Origin: Streptomyces roseirectus
GTDB taxonomy: Bacteria; Actinomycetota; Actinomycetes; Streptomycetales; Streptomycetaceae
Assembly: GCF_014489635.1 (NCBI RefSeq)
Contig: NZ_CP060828.1
Span: forward strand, 7,506,001-7,570,000
Length of the DNA stretch: 64,000 bases
Reading direction: 5' to 3'
A program made the translations under genes and the position numbers. The first letter of the stretch is position 1, and every line of letters starts with the position of its first letter. Below the pieces are notes generated by a model. The model did not search any database and was not told where the DNA came from. It worked only from the letters and a program-made list of their open reading frames with translations. Of the stretch, positions 8,347 through 17,095 are shown in pieces.

Positions 8347-9324
8347 ATGGCCATTGCCAAGGCCGAGCGGCTCATGAACCTGGCGCTGTGTCTGCTGGGG
8401 ACGCGCAGGCCGCTCAGCAAGCGGGAGTTGCGCGACTCCATCGAGGCATATGTCGAGGCCGGCCGGCCGGGGGAGGGCACGCCGGGCGCGGACGACGCCT
8501 TCAACCGGATGTTCGAGCGCGACAAGGACGATCTGCGCGAACTCGGCCTGGTCATCGAGACGGTGGAGAACCTGGACGGCGAGGTCGGCTACCTCGCCCG
8601 CAAGGACAGCAACCGGCTGCCGCCCATCACCCTGGACGCCGAGGAGGCCGCGGCGCTCGGGCTCGCCGCGAAGGTGTGGCAGCAGGCGCGCTTCGCCGGC
8701 GCCGCCTCGGGCGCGCTGCAGAAGCTGCGCGCGGCCGGCCTGCCGGAGGACGTCGACCCGTACGGCGCGCACAGCGCCCTCGAACCCCACATCCCGGTCC
8801 ACGAGGCGGCGTTCGAGCCGCTGATGCTGGCGTGCCGCGACCGCCGTCCGGTGGTCTTCGACTACCGGAAGGTGACCGCCGCGCGGCCCGAGACGCGGCA
8901 TGTGGAGCCGTGGGCGCTGGAGTGCTGGCGCGGGCACTGGTACCTCGCCGGGTACGACCGGGAGCGGGGCGCCGAGCGGGTGTTCAGGCTGTCGCGGATC
9001 ACGGGGCGGGTGCGGACGCGCGGGAACGGGTTCACCGCGCCGGTGCCGGACGTCGTGACCGTGCGGGAGACCGTCGCGAGCTGGGCCGGGGAGAACGCCG
9101 ACCGCAGCGCCGTCATCCGGCTGCGGGCGGGCGCCGGGTACCCCCTTCGGGCGAAAGCGACGGCGGTGCGGGAACTCGGGGACGGTTGGGACGAGTTGGA
9201 GATTCCGTACGGGCACGGTCTGGACGCCTGGCTGGTGGAGTTCGGGCCGGACGTCGTGGTCGTCGAGCCCGCCGGGCTGCGGGCGGACGTCGTGGACCGG
9301 CTGCGGGCCGTGGCCAAGGGCTGA
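8347..9324 (+). CDS. pafB: PafB, WYL-domain transcriptional regulator
   Basis: PafB and PafC form a WYL-domain activator pair that in mycobacteria drives the main LexA-independent DNA-damage response. The 325 residues have an N-terminal winged helix (RPLSKRELRDSIEAY), a middle linker, then the WYL domain with VFDYRKV...RHVEPWALECWRGHWYLAGYDR and a WCX C-terminal domain. ATG 8347 follows AAGGCGAAGGG. pafC starts 17 bases after its stop. It probably senses single-stranded nucleic acid through the WYL pocket; that comes from the family and is not visible here. Confidence 0.93.
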   Translation: MAIAKAERLMNLALCLLGTRRPLSKRELRDSIEAYVEAGRPGEGTPGADDAFNRMFERDKDDLRELGLVIETVENLDGEVGYLARKDSNRLPPITLDAEEAAALGLAAKVWQQARFAGAASGALQKLRAAGLPEDVDPYGAHSALEPHIPVHEAAFEPLMLACRDRRPVVFDYRKVTAARPETRHVEPWALECWRGHWYLAGYDRERGAERVFRLSRITGRVRTRGNGFTAPVPDVVTVRETVASWAGENADRSAVIRLRAGAGYPLRAKATAVRELGDGWDELEIPYGHGLDAWLVEFGPDVVVVEPAGLRADVVDRLRAVAKG

Positions 9325-9341
9325 GGGGGCGGGGAGAGAGC

Positions 9342-10334
9342 ATGGCGGGCAAACCGGTACGGCCGGTGAACGCGATCGACCAGACGCGGCGGATGCTGTC
9401 GCTGGTGACCTATCTGCGGGAGCGGCCCGGCGCGCGCGTCGAGGACGTGGCGCGGGCGTTCGGGATCAGCGAGGAGGAGCTGGTCGCCGACCTCGACGTC
9501 CTGCCGATGTGCGGGACGAGCTTCCGGGGCGGTGACCTCCTGGACATCGACACCGACGGCGAGCACATCTGGTGGCACAACCCGGACGACGTCGCCGAGC
9601 CGCTGCGGCTCGCCGCCGACGAGGCGACGGCGCTGCTGGTCGCCGCGCGCGCGGTGGCCACGCTGCCGGGGCTGCGCGAGGGGGACCGGCAGGCGCTGCT
9701 GCGGGCCACCGCGAAGGTCGAGACGGCCGCGGGGGAGGCCGCGGGAGCGAGCGCGCGCCTTTCGGTGACGTTCGAGTCCGAGGGCGGGGTCTTCGCCGAC
9801 GTCGACCGGGCGATCGCCGAGCGGCGCCGGCTGTGGATCCGCTACTACTCGCCCGCGCGCGACGAGGTCACCGAGCGGGAGATCGACCCGATCCGCCTGG
9901 TCACCGTCGGGCACACGTACGTCGAGGCGTGGTGCCGCAGGTCCGAGGCGCGGCGGACGTTCCGGCTCGACCGGGTCGCCGAGATCAAGATCCTCGACGA
10001 GCCGTCGGCGCCGCCCGAGGTGGAGCTGCGGGACCTGTCGCTGGGGCTCGTGCAGCCCGCCGCCGAGGATCCCGAGGTGGTCGTCGAGGTGGGGCCCGGG
10101 GGGCGCTGGGTCGCCGAGTACTACCCCCACGACAGCGCGGACGAGCTGCCGGACGGGGGGTTGCGGATCACCCTGCGCACACCTGATCCGGCGTCGCTGC
10201 GGAGGCTCGCGCTGCGGCTCGGCGCGGACGGGCGGATCGTCGCCCCGCAGGATCTCGCGGACAGCGCGCGGCGCGCGGCGCGGGAGGCGCTGGCCGCGTA
10301 CGAGCAGGTGGAGACGAGGGGAGCGGCTGGGTGA
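9342..10334 (+). CDS. pafC: PafC, WYL-domain transcriptional regulator
   Basis: This is the 330-residue partner of PafB with the same plan: an N-terminal HTH (RVEDVARAFGISEEELVADLDVL), then the WYL segment RLWIRYYSPARDEVTEREIDPIRLV...YVEAWCRRSEARRTFRLDR, then WCX. Lengths and order match the mycobacterial pair. ATG 9342 follows GGGGAGAGAG. Its TGA overlaps the GTG of the next small gene by four bases, so that gene is translationally coupled. Confidence 0.93.
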   Translation: MAGKPVRPVNAIDQTRRMLSLVTYLRERPGARVEDVARAFGISEEELVADLDVLPMCGTSFRGGDLLDIDTDGEHIWWHNPDDVAEPLRLAADEATALLVAARAVATLPGLREGDRQALLRATAKVETAAGEAAGASARLSVTFESEGGVFADVDRAIAERRRLWIRYYSPARDEVTEREIDPIRLVTVGHTYVEAWCRRSEARRTFRLDRVAEIKILDEPSAPPEVELRDLSLGLVQPAAEDPEVVVEVGPGGRWVAEYYPHDSADELPDGGLRITLRTPDPASLRRLALRLGADGRIVAPQDLADSARRAAREALAAYEQVETRGAAG

Positions 10335-10630
10335 GGGAGTCGGCCGAGGGGCGGGGCATGACCGTGGCCACCGCGTTCGCGGGGATGCGGGACGTGGGGA
10401 TCGAGGCCGTCACGCCGGTGGTGTTCACCGCCGGGTGCCCTGAGTGCCGGGGGCGGTTCCAGTTGGGGGCCGCGGCGTTCATGCTGGCGATCGGGGGGAG
10501 TGAGCGGACGACGTTCTACTCGTTCACGTGTCCCGAGTGCGAGGTGGCGGTGCGGAAGCCGGCGGGGGAGCGGATCGTGGAGTTGCTGGTGGGGGGTGGG
10601 GTGCGGGTGTTGCGGTTGACGGGGGCGTAG
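10331..10630 (+). CDS. Small zinc-ribbon-like protein, unknown function
   Basis: This 99-residue protein starts at GTG 10331, which overlaps the pafC stop (GTGA) after GAGGGGAGC. ATG 10358, after GAGGGGCGGGGC, is a plausible shorter start. Two CPEC motifs about 36 residues apart (AGCPECRGRF and FTCPECEVAV) suggest one zinc-binding unit. I do not recognise a named family. The coupling to pafC suggests it could act with PafBC, perhaps in nucleic-acid binding, but this is inference from position only. Confidence 0.7.
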   Translation: MRESAEGRGMTVATAFAGMRDVGIEAVTPVVFTAGCPECRGRFQLGAAAFMLAIGGSERTTFYSFTCPECEVAVRKPAGERIVELLVGGGVRVLRLTGA

Positions 10631-10726
10631 GGGGAGGGCGCGCGGTCGTGGGGGGTGTGGCCGTCAAGGGGGGGTGTATGTGTGACCGGGGGGATCGGGT
10701 GGGGGCGGAGCGTCTAGGCTCGGGGC

Positions 10727-10921
10727 ATGTTCTGGGCGATGGTCGCGGTTGCTGTGGGATTTCTCGGGCTGCTCGTGCTGGGGGTGCTCGCGGTGCGGGT
10801 GTTCGTGGAGGCGCGGCGGCTGGGGGCGCAGGTCGCCGAGTCCGCCGAGCGGATCGGGCTGGCCGCGGAGGAGCTGGAGCGGGCGGCGGTGCGGACCGCT
10901 CGGGCCGTCGACTCGCTCTGA
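10727..10921 (+). CDS. Small single-pass membrane protein, unknown
   Basis: This 64-residue protein has one N-terminal membrane helix (AMVAVAVGFLGLLVLGVLAVRVFV) followed by an Ala/Glu/Arg-rich amphipathic helix. A -10-like TAGGCT at 10715-10720 ends six bases before the ATG, so the message may be leaderless. No named family is recognised. Its position just before tatA suggests a possible membrane role near protein export, which is a guess. Confidence 0.6.
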   Translation: MFWAMVAVAVGFLGLLVLGVLAVRVFVEARRLGAQVAESAERIGLAAEELERAAVRTARAVDSL

Positions 10922-11066
10922 GGGCGGCTGTGCTGTCCTGTGAGTCCGGCGGCTGATGCGATTTGGGCGACTTCGCCCTCCCGCGCCGGTGGGTGCGGCG
11001 GGTACGCTGCTGGTCGCGGACCGGATAACGAGGCCCGATTCGCGGAACCGGGAGTACGCACAGGGA

Positions 11067-11097
11067 TTGCTTCACGTTCACCCCCGGGCGTTACGAT
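11067..11097 (+). promoter_or_regulatory. Possible tatA promoter
   Basis: TTGCTT at 11067-11072 and TACGAT at 11092-11097 resemble -35 and -10 elements with a long 19-base spacer. The match is weak. Confidence 0.25.
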
Positions 11098-11123
11098 CGC
11101 TGTGAGCACGATCGTTCGGACAC

Positions 11124-11143
11124 CTGTCCGACCGGTCGGACAG
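11124..11143. promoter_or_regulatory. 20-base perfect palindrome upstream of tatA
   Basis: CTGTCCGACCGGTCGGACAG is a perfect palindrome ending 38 bases before the tatA ATG. An extra TCGGACA at 11116-11122 forms a second inverted pair with TGTCCGA at 11125-11131, giving three alternating half-sites. It may be an operator or a 5' leader hairpin. Confidence 0.55.
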
Positions 11144-11181
11144 CATCCCACCCAGCCGCCTCGGTGAGAAGGTAAAGACTT

Positions 11182-11466
11182 ATGTTCGGAAGGCTCGGAG
11201 CCCCCGAGATCATTCTCATCCTCGTCGTCATCATCCTGCTGTTCGGCGCGAAGAAGCTTCCGGACATGGCCCGCTCGCTCGGCAAGTCCGCGCGGATCCT
11301 CAAGAGCGAGGCCAAGGCGATGAAGGAGGAGGGTGGCAGCAGCGCCGCCGCTCCGTCCGCCCCGCCCACCCCCGGCGACCAGGCGCAGCGCACCATCCAG
11401 GCGGCCCCCGGCGACGTGACCAGCTCCCGCCCGGTCACCGAGCCGACGGACTCCACCAAGCGCTGA
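11182..11466 (+). CDS. tatA: TatA, twin-arginine translocase subunit
   Basis: TatA polymerises around TatC to form the pore for folded proteins with twin-arginine signals. The 94 residues begin MFGRLGAPEIILILVVIILLFG (one membrane helix), then the conserved FGAKKLPD hinge, then an amphipathic helix and a Pro/Ala-rich tail. ATG 11182 follows GAGAAGG. tatC follows 47 bases on, with a compact hairpin between, which may allow more TatA than TatC. Confidence 0.96.
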   Translation: MFGRLGAPEIILILVVIILLFGAKKLPDMARSLGKSARILKSEAKAMKEEGGSSAAAPSAPPTPGDQAQRTIQAAPGDVTSSRPVTEPTDSTKR

Positions 11467-11470
11467 CGCA

Positions 11471-11490
11471 GGGCCGGTGAACACCGGCCC
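11471..11490 (+). terminator. Hairpin between tatA and tatC
   Basis: GGGCCGGTG at 11471-11479 and CACCGGCCC at 11482-11490 are perfect arms around two bases. There is no T-run. It could act as a partial terminator or mRNA stabiliser lowering tatC relative to tatA. Confidence 0.4.
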
Positions 11491-11513
11491 GCCGCACGAG
11501 ATGGGAACGTGGG

Positions 11514-12458
11514 TTGCTCAAGTCTGCCCGCAAGAAGGAGAAGGATCCCGAGGGGCGGATGCCCCTCGTGGAGCACCTTCGTGAGCTGCGCAACCGCCTG
11601 GGCAAGGCGGTCTTGGCCATCGTCCTGTGCGCGGTCATCGGTGCCATCTACTACCAGGACATCATCAACGTCCTGACGGAGCCGATCCGGCACGAGGTGG
11701 GCTGCAAGACCGCGTTCACCGAACTGGCGAAGCAGAAGGACGGGGCCTGCGGCAACATCACGATGTCGGGTCTGATGGGCCCGTTCACGCTGATGATCAA
11801 GGTGTCGCTGACCGCGGGCGTCGTCATGGCCAGCCCGGTCTGGCTCTACCAGCTGTGGGCGTTCATCGCCCCCGGCCTGCACAAGCACGAGCGGAAGTAC
11901 GCGTACGCGTTCGTCGGCGCCGGCGCTCCGCTGTTCCTCGCGGGCGGCTGGTTCTCGTACCACGTGCTGCCCGCCGCGGCCGAGGTGATGCTCGGCTTCA
12001 CCCCCGACGGCACGGTCAACCTGCTACCGCTCGACGATCTGCTGGACCTGGTCACCCGCATGGTGATCGTCTTCGGCCTCTCGTTCGAGCTGCCTCTGCT
12101 GCTGGTCCTGCTCAATCTCACCGGGATCGTCACCGGTCAGCGGATGCTCGGCTGGTGGCGCGGCATGATCATGGGCGTCACCGTCTTCGCGGCCTTCGCG
12201 ACGCCGACGGTCGACCCGGTCTCGATGCTGTCCCTGGCCGCCCCCATCGTCGCCCTGTACTTCGCCGCGACCGGCTTCTCCCTCCTCAACGACCGCCGCA
12301 AGCGCCGTCGTGAGGCGCTGGGCCCCGCCGACGACGAAGCCTCCGAACTGGACCTGACCCCCTCCGACATCGGCGAGGTCGAGGCGGTCTCCTCCTCCCG
12401 CGCCCTCCCCGGCCAGTCCAGCACGGACCGGGTCAACGGGTACGACGACGTGACCTGA
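11514..12458 (+). CDS. tatC: TatC, twin-arginine translocase core
   Basis: TatC is the six-helix membrane core that binds twin-arginine signal peptides. The 314 residues start at TTG 11514 (MLKSARKKEKDPEGRMPLVEHLRELRNRL), which contains the signal-binding MPLxEHLxELR motif, then alternating membrane helices and cytoplasmic loops up to about residue 255. The C-terminal 55 residues are polar and acidic. The TTG start is supported by the conserved N-terminus rather than a strong binding site. Neighbours tatA and a HelY-like helicase match M. tuberculosis gene order. Confidence 0.95.
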   Translation: MLKSARKKEKDPEGRMPLVEHLRELRNRLGKAVLAIVLCAVIGAIYYQDIINVLTEPIRHEVGCKTAFTELAKQKDGACGNITMSGLMGPFTLMIKVSLTAGVVMASPVWLYQLWAFIAPGLHKHERKYAYAFVGAGAPLFLAGGWFSYHVLPAAAEVMLGFTPDGTVNLLPLDDLLDLVTRMVIVFGLSFELPLLLVLLNLTGIVTGQRMLGWWRGMIMGVTVFAAFATPTVDPVSMLSLAAPIVALYFAATGFSLLNDRRKRRREALGPADDEASELDLTPSDIGEVEAVSSSRALPGQSSTDRVNGYDDVT

Positions 12459-12477
12459 CCGTCCTTCCAGGACAGGA

Positions 12478-12510
12478 GACGGCCGGATGCCCGCGAGGTG
12501 TCCGGCCGTC
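12478..12510 (+). terminator. Terminator after tatC
   Basis: GACGGCCGGA at 12478-12487 pairs perfectly with TCCGGCCGTC at 12501-12510 across 13 bases. No T-run follows. Confidence 0.65.
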
Positions 12511-12578
12511 GCCGTTCGTCCGGGATCCGGATAATGATCGTCCCGTTGTCGGTGGGGGCCAGTAAGCTCGAAGGCACG

Positions 12579-15383
12579 ATGACAGAGGAACTCTCTCCGG
12601 CTGAGCGGTATGCGGCGGCGCGTAGGCGTGCTGTCGAGCAGGCGACTGCGTTGGCTGGGTTTCGCGAGATGTATGAGTTCGGGCTCGATGCTTTTCAGGT
12701 GGAGGCATGTCGGGCGCTGGAGGCTGGGAAGGGGGTGTTGGTTGCCGCTCCTACGGGGTCGGGGAAGACGATCGTCGGTGAGTTCGCCGTTCATCTGGCT
12801 CTGGGGCAGGGGAAGAAGTGTTTTTATACGACTCCCATCAAGGCGCTCTCCAACCAGAAGTACGCCGACCTGTGCCGCCGCTACGGCGCGGACAAGGTCG
12901 GGCTGCTGACGGGCGACAACAGCGTCAACTCCGACGCGCCGGTGGTCGTGATGACGACCGAGGTGCTGCGGAACATGCTGTACGCGGGTTCGCAGACGCT
13001 GCTCGGCCTCGGATACGTCGTGATGGACGAGGTGCACTACCTCTCCGACCGGTTCCGGGGAGCCGTGTGGGAAGAGGTGATCATCCACCTCCCCGAGTCG
13101 GTGACGTTGGTCTCCCTCTCCGCGACCGTCTCCAACGCCGAGGAGTTCGGTGACTGGCTCGACACGGTCCGGGGCGACACCGAGGTCATCGTCTCCGAGC
13201 ACCGCCCCGTCCCCCTGTTCCAGCACGTGCTGGCCGGACGGCGCATGTACGACCTGTTCGAGGAGGGCGAGGGCAGCAAGAAGGCCGTCAACCCCGACCT
13301 CACCCGGCTGGCCCGGATGGAGGCGCAACGGCCCTCGTACCAGGACCGCAGACGCGGCCGGATGCGCGAGGCCGACCGCGAGCGGGAGCGGAGATCCCGC
13401 TCACGCGTGTGGACACCGGGCCGCCCCGAGGTCATCGAACGCCTCGACGCCGAGGGCCTGCTCCCCGCGATCACCTTCATCTTCAGCCGCGCCGCCTGCG
13501 AGGCCGCCGTCCAGCAGTGCCTGTACGCAGGGCTCAGGCTCAACGACGACGAGGCGAGGGCCGAGGTCCGCGCGCTCGTCGAGGAGCGCACGGCCTCGAT
13601 CCCGCGCGAGGACCTGCACGTCCTCGGCTACTTCGAGTGGCTGGAGGGTCTGGAGCGGGGCATCGCCGCGCACCACGCCGGCATGCTGCCGACCTTCAAG
13701 GAGGTCGTCGAGGAACTGTTCGTCCGAGGACTCGTCAAGGCCGTCTTCGCGACGGAGACGCTGGCGCTCGGCATCAACATGCCCGCCAGGTCCGTCGTCC
13801 TCGAAAAGCTCGTCAAGTGGAACGGCGAGCAGCACGCGGACATCACGCCGGGGGAGTACACGCAGCTCACCGGGCGGGCGGGGCGGCGTGGCATCGATGT
13901 CGAGGGGCACGCGGTCGTGCTCTGGCAGCGCGCCATGAGCCCCGAGCACCTGGCCGGGCTCGCGGGCACGCGGACGTACCCGCTCCGGTCGAGTTTCCGG
14001 CCGTCGTACAACATGGCCGTCAACCTCGTCGAGCAGTTCGGGCGGCATCGGTCGCGGGAACTGCTGGAGACGTCGTTCGCGCAGTTCCAGGCCGACCGGT
14101 CGGTCGTCGGGATCTCCCGGCAGGTCCAGCGCAACGAGGAAGGGCTCGACGGCTACAAGGAGTCGATGACCTGCCACCTCGGGGACTTCGAGGAGTACGC
14201 CCGGCTGCGGCGCGAACTCAAGGACCGCGAGACCGAGTTGGCCAAGCAGGGCGTCGCCCAGCGGCGCGCCGAGGCCGCCGTCGCGCTGGAACGGCTCAAG
14301 CCCGGGGACGTCATCCACGTGCCGACCGGCAAGTACGCCGGGCTCGCGCTCGTCCTCGACCCGGGGCTGCCCGCAGGCCGCGCCAACGGGCACCGCGGGT
14401 TCGAACACCACGACGGGCCACGGCCGTTGGTGCTGACCGCCGAACGGCAGGTCAAGCGGCTCGCGTCGATGGACTTCCCCGTGCCGGTCGAGGCACTGGA
14501 CCGGATGCGCATCCCGAAGACCTTCAACCCCCGCTCCCCGCAGTCCCGCCGCGACCTCGCGTCCGCTCTGCGGACCAAGGCCGGGCACATTCCGCCGGAG
14601 CGGGCCCGCAAGAAGCGGGCCCAGGCCGCTGACGACCGTGAGATCGCGCGTCTGCGGGCCGCGTTGCGCGCGCACCCCTGTCATGGGTGCGCCGAGCGCG
14701 AGGACCATGCGCGCTGGGCCGAGCGGTATTACCGGCTTCTGCGGGACACGTCTCAGTTGGAGCGGCGGATCGAGGGGCGGACCAATACGATCGCCCGGAC
14801 CTTCGATCGGATCGTCGCGCTGCTGACCGAGCTGGACTATCTGCGTGGGGACGAAGTCACCGAGCACGGGCGGCGGTTGGCCCGGCTGTACGGCGAACTC
14901 GACCTGCTCGCCAGTGAATGTCTGCGGGCGGGGGTGTGGGAGGGGTTGTCGCCCGCTGAACTCGCGGCGTGCGTCTCGGCGTTGGTGTATGAGGCGCGGG
15001 TCGGGGATGACGCGATGGCTCCCAAGCTGCCGTCCGGGGCTGCCAAGGCGGCGCTCGGGGAGATGGTGCGGATCTGGGGGCGGCTGGACGGGCTTGAGGA
15101 GGAGTTCCGGATCAGTCAGACGGAAGGGGTGGGGCAGCGGGAGCCGGATCTCGGGTTCGCGTGGGCCGCTTACTCGTGGGCTTCCGGGAAGGGGCTGGAT
15201 GAGGTGTTGCGGGAGGCGGAGATGCCTGCGGGGGATTTCGTGCGGTGGTGCAAGCAGGTGATCGATGTGTTGGGGCAGGTTGCTGCGGCTGCTCCGCAGG
15301 AGGGGTCGACTGTGCCCAAGGCTGCGCGGAAGGCGGTTGAGGGGGTGTTGCGGGGGGTGGTGGCCTACTCGTCGGTGGGGTGA
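12579..15383 (+). CDS. helY: Ski2/Mtr4-like DEAD/DEAH RNA helicase (HelY-like)
   Basis: This is a 934-residue superfamily 2 helicase. The Walker A motif APTGSGKT lies near residue 58-65, motif II is DEVHYL, motif III SLSATVS, and the second RecA domain carries ETLALGINMPARSVV and the QLTGRAGRRGID motif. The C-terminal third is the DSHCT domain of Ski2/Mtr4 helicases (YEARVGDD...). The role is probably 3'-5' RNA unwinding in RNA turnover. ATG 12579 follows GAAGG. M. tuberculosis helY lies in the same place next to tatC. Codon use becomes slightly less GC-biased at both ends of the gene. Confidence 0.93.
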   Translation: MTEELSPAERYAAARRRAVEQATALAGFREMYEFGLDAFQVEACRALEAGKGVLVAAPTGSGKTIVGEFAVHLALGQGKKCFYTTPIKALSNQKYADLCRRYGADKVGLLTGDNSVNSDAPVVVMTTEVLRNMLYAGSQTLLGLGYVVMDEVHYLSDRFRGAVWEEVIIHLPESVTLVSLSATVSNAEEFGDWLDTVRGDTEVIVSEHRPVPLFQHVLAGRRMYDLFEEGEGSKKAVNPDLTRLARMEAQRPSYQDRRRGRMREADRERERRSRSRVWTPGRPEVIERLDAEGLLPAITFIFSRAACEAAVQQCLYAGLRLNDDEARAEVRALVEERTASIPREDLHVLGYFEWLEGLERGIAAHHAGMLPTFKEVVEELFVRGLVKAVFATETLALGINMPARSVVLEKLVKWNGEQHADITPGEYTQLTGRAGRRGIDVEGHAVVLWQRAMSPEHLAGLAGTRTYPLRSSFRPSYNMAVNLVEQFGRHRSRELLETSFAQFQADRSVVGISRQVQRNEEGLDGYKESMTCHLGDFEEYARLRRELKDRETELAKQGVAQRRAEAAVALERLKPGDVIHVPTGKYAGLALVLDPGLPAGRANGHRGFEHHDGPRPLVLTAERQVKRLASMDFPVPVEALDRMRIPKTFNPRSPQSRRDLASALRTKAGHIPPERARKKRAQAADDREIARLRAALRAHPCHGCAEREDHARWAERYYRLLRDTSQLERRIEGRTNTIARTFDRIVALLTELDYLRGDEVTEHGRRLARLYGELDLLASECLRAGVWEGLSPAELAACVSALVYEARVGDDAMAPKLPSGAAKAALGEMVRIWGRLDGLEEEFRISQTEGVGQREPDLGFAWAAYSWASGKGLDEVLREAEMPAGDFVRWCKQVIDVLGQVAAAAPQEGSTVPKAARKAVEGVLRGVVAYSSVG

Positions 15384-15410
15384 CGGGTGCGTCGGCGGGT
15401 GCGGGTGCTT

Positions 15411-15443
15411 CGTGGCTTGTCGCGCAGTTCCCCGCGCCCCTGA
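15411..15443 (+). repeat. Interspersed GCAGTTCCCCGCGCC repeat, copy 1
   Basis: This 33-base element contains CGCGCAGTTCCCCGCGCCCC and recurs identically at 38861-38893, with related copies on either side of that site. It lies between two convergent genes. Confidence 0.75.
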
Positions 15444-15454
15444 CCGGCAGATGC

Positions 15455-17080
15455 CTAGCGCTTGTTGAGATATGAGCGCCAGCCTCCATATGACGTGATG
15501 TCCTCTGCGTTTTCCAGTGCCGCTGGTTCGCAGAGGAAGCCCGTTATCTGGGTGCCGTCTGCCAGTTCTACCCTGCCCAGGGTCATGGGGCGGGGGAGGG
15601 CTGAGAGGAAGTGGCCCAGGGACTCCGGAGTTAGGCGCCAGACCTCTGTTTCTATCGCCGCGCCGCCCTCTCCCACGTGCACCAAGCCCGGCTTCGGGGG
15701 TGTCGTGTTCAGGGCGTGTAGGCGGTAGTGCGGGGACGTGGTGGTGGTGTGGTCCAGGGTTGCGCCCAGGGTGAGGAGTTGGTGGTTCAGGGGCTGGCCC
15801 GTCAAGTGGGCGCCTACTACCGCTAGGTGGACTTCCTGGGGCAGGGAGTCGGCGATCCTCGCGAGGTGTTCCTCCGAGTGGCGGCGGCCGAGGAGCATGA
15901 CGCCGAAGGGGAGGCCGTTGACGCGGCCGGCGGGGATGGCCAGGGCGGTCATGCCGAAGAGGTTCGTGGAGTTGGTGAACCGGCCCAGGCGGGCGTTGGT
16001 GGCGAAGGGGTCGGCCGCGACCTGGGCCAGGGTGGGGTGGGTCGGGGTGGTGGGGAGCAGCAGGGCGTCCGAGTCGTGGAGTTCCTTGAAGGCGCGGGTG
16101 CGCAGGACCGCCAGCTTCTCCTGGTCGGTGAAGAGTTGGTGGGCCGGGACGTCGCGGGCCCGGGTGATGATCGCGGCCACCGTGGGATCCAGGTCGGGGG
16201 TGCCCTTCTCGACGAAGGCGCCGACGGCCGTGTAGCGCTCGGCGACGAACGCGCCCTCGTACAGCATCGCCGCCGCCTCGGTGTACGGCGTGAGGTCGAG
16301 GGTGCGGATCTCGGCGCCGGCGGACCGGAGCCGGCGGACCGTCGCGTCGTACGCCTGCTGCCAGCCCTCGTCCATCTCGCCGAGGTGCTCGGGGGAGGCG
16401 ATCGCGATGCGCCAGGGGCCCGGGGTGCGCGGGACGGTGTAGCGTGCGCTGCTCGTCATGTGGTCCAGGGCGTCCTCGGCCTCGTTCACCGTGCGGGCGA
16501 AGACGGTCACGCAGTCCAGGGAGGCGCAGGCCGGGACGACGCCGTGGGTCGAGACCGAGCCCTTGGTGGGTTTGAGGCCGACGATGCCGTTGAAGGCCGC
16601 CGGGACGCGGCCCGAGCCCGCCGTGTCCGTGCCGAGCGCCAGGTCCGCGATGCCCAGGGCCACCGCGACGGCCGAACCGGAGCTGGAGCCGCCGCTGATC
16701 CGGGCCGGGTCGTGGGCGTTACGGACGGCGCCGTAGGGCGAGCGGGTGCCGACCAGGCCGGTCGCGAACTGGTCGAGGTTCGTGGTGCCGAGGACGAGGA
16801 CACCGGCCGCGCGCAGGCGGGCGACCACCGCGGCGTCCTCCTCGGGCTCGTACGCGTACGACGGGCAGCCGGCGGTCGTCGGGAGGCCCGCCACGTCGAT
16901 GTTGCCCTTGACGGCGAGGAGTTGGCCGGCGAGGGGAAGGTGTTCGCCCGCGTCCAGCCGGGCTTGCAGGGCCCGCGCCTCGGTCTCCACCTCGGACTGG
17001 GGGCGGAGGCTGATCCAGATCTCCGGGCGGTCGACGGCCTCGATACGGGCGTAGGCGGCGCGGACTCGGGCGGTGAGCAT
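15455..17080 (-). CDS. atzF: Allophanate hydrolase (amidase-signature)
   Basis: This enzyme hydrolyses allophanate, the product of urea carboxylase, to CO2 and ammonia. The 541 residues have an amidase-signature domain with Lys58 (AVKGNID), cis-Ser132 in GGSSSGSA and nucleophile Ser156 in GTDTAGSG. A C-terminal domain from about residue 430 resembles the AtzF accessory domain and ends ITGFLCEPAAL...SYGGWRSYLNKR. It is the last gene of the urea amidolyase operon, starting 15 bases after urea carboxylase. The start at 17080 follows AGGAGC. Confidence 0.93.
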   Translation of the reverse strand: MLTARVRAAYARIEAVDRPEIWISLRPQSEVETEARALQARLDAGEHLPLAGQLLAVKGNIDVAGLPTTAGCPSYAYEPEEDAAVVARLRAAGVLVLGTTNLDQFATGLVGTRSPYGAVRNAHDPARISGGSSSGSAVAVALGIADLALGTDTAGSGRVPAAFNGIVGLKPTKGSVSTHGVVPACASLDCVTVFARTVNEAEDALDHMTSSARYTVPRTPGPWRIAIASPEHLGEMDEGWQQAYDATVRRLRSAGAEIRTLDLTPYTEAAAMLYEGAFVAERYTAVGAFVEKGTPDLDPTVAAIITRARDVPAHQLFTDQEKLAVLRTRAFKELHDSDALLLPTTPTHPTLAQVAADPFATNARLGRFTNSTNLFGMTALAIPAGRVNGLPFGVMLLGRRHSEEHLARIADSLPQEVHLAVVGAHLTGQPLNHQLLTLGATLDHTTTTSPHYRLHALNTTPPKPGLVHVGEGGAAIETEVWRLTPESLGHFLSALPRPMTLGRVELADGTQITGFLCEPAALENAEDITSYGGWRSYLNKR

Positions 17081-17095
17081 GGGGCGGCTCCTGTG

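Noticed and set aside
12024..13328. Long minus-strand open frame opposite the tatC end and helicase
   Set aside because: It is a shadow of GC-rich codon bias: Arg/Leu-rich low-complexity, no domain, and both genes on the other strand have clear motifs.
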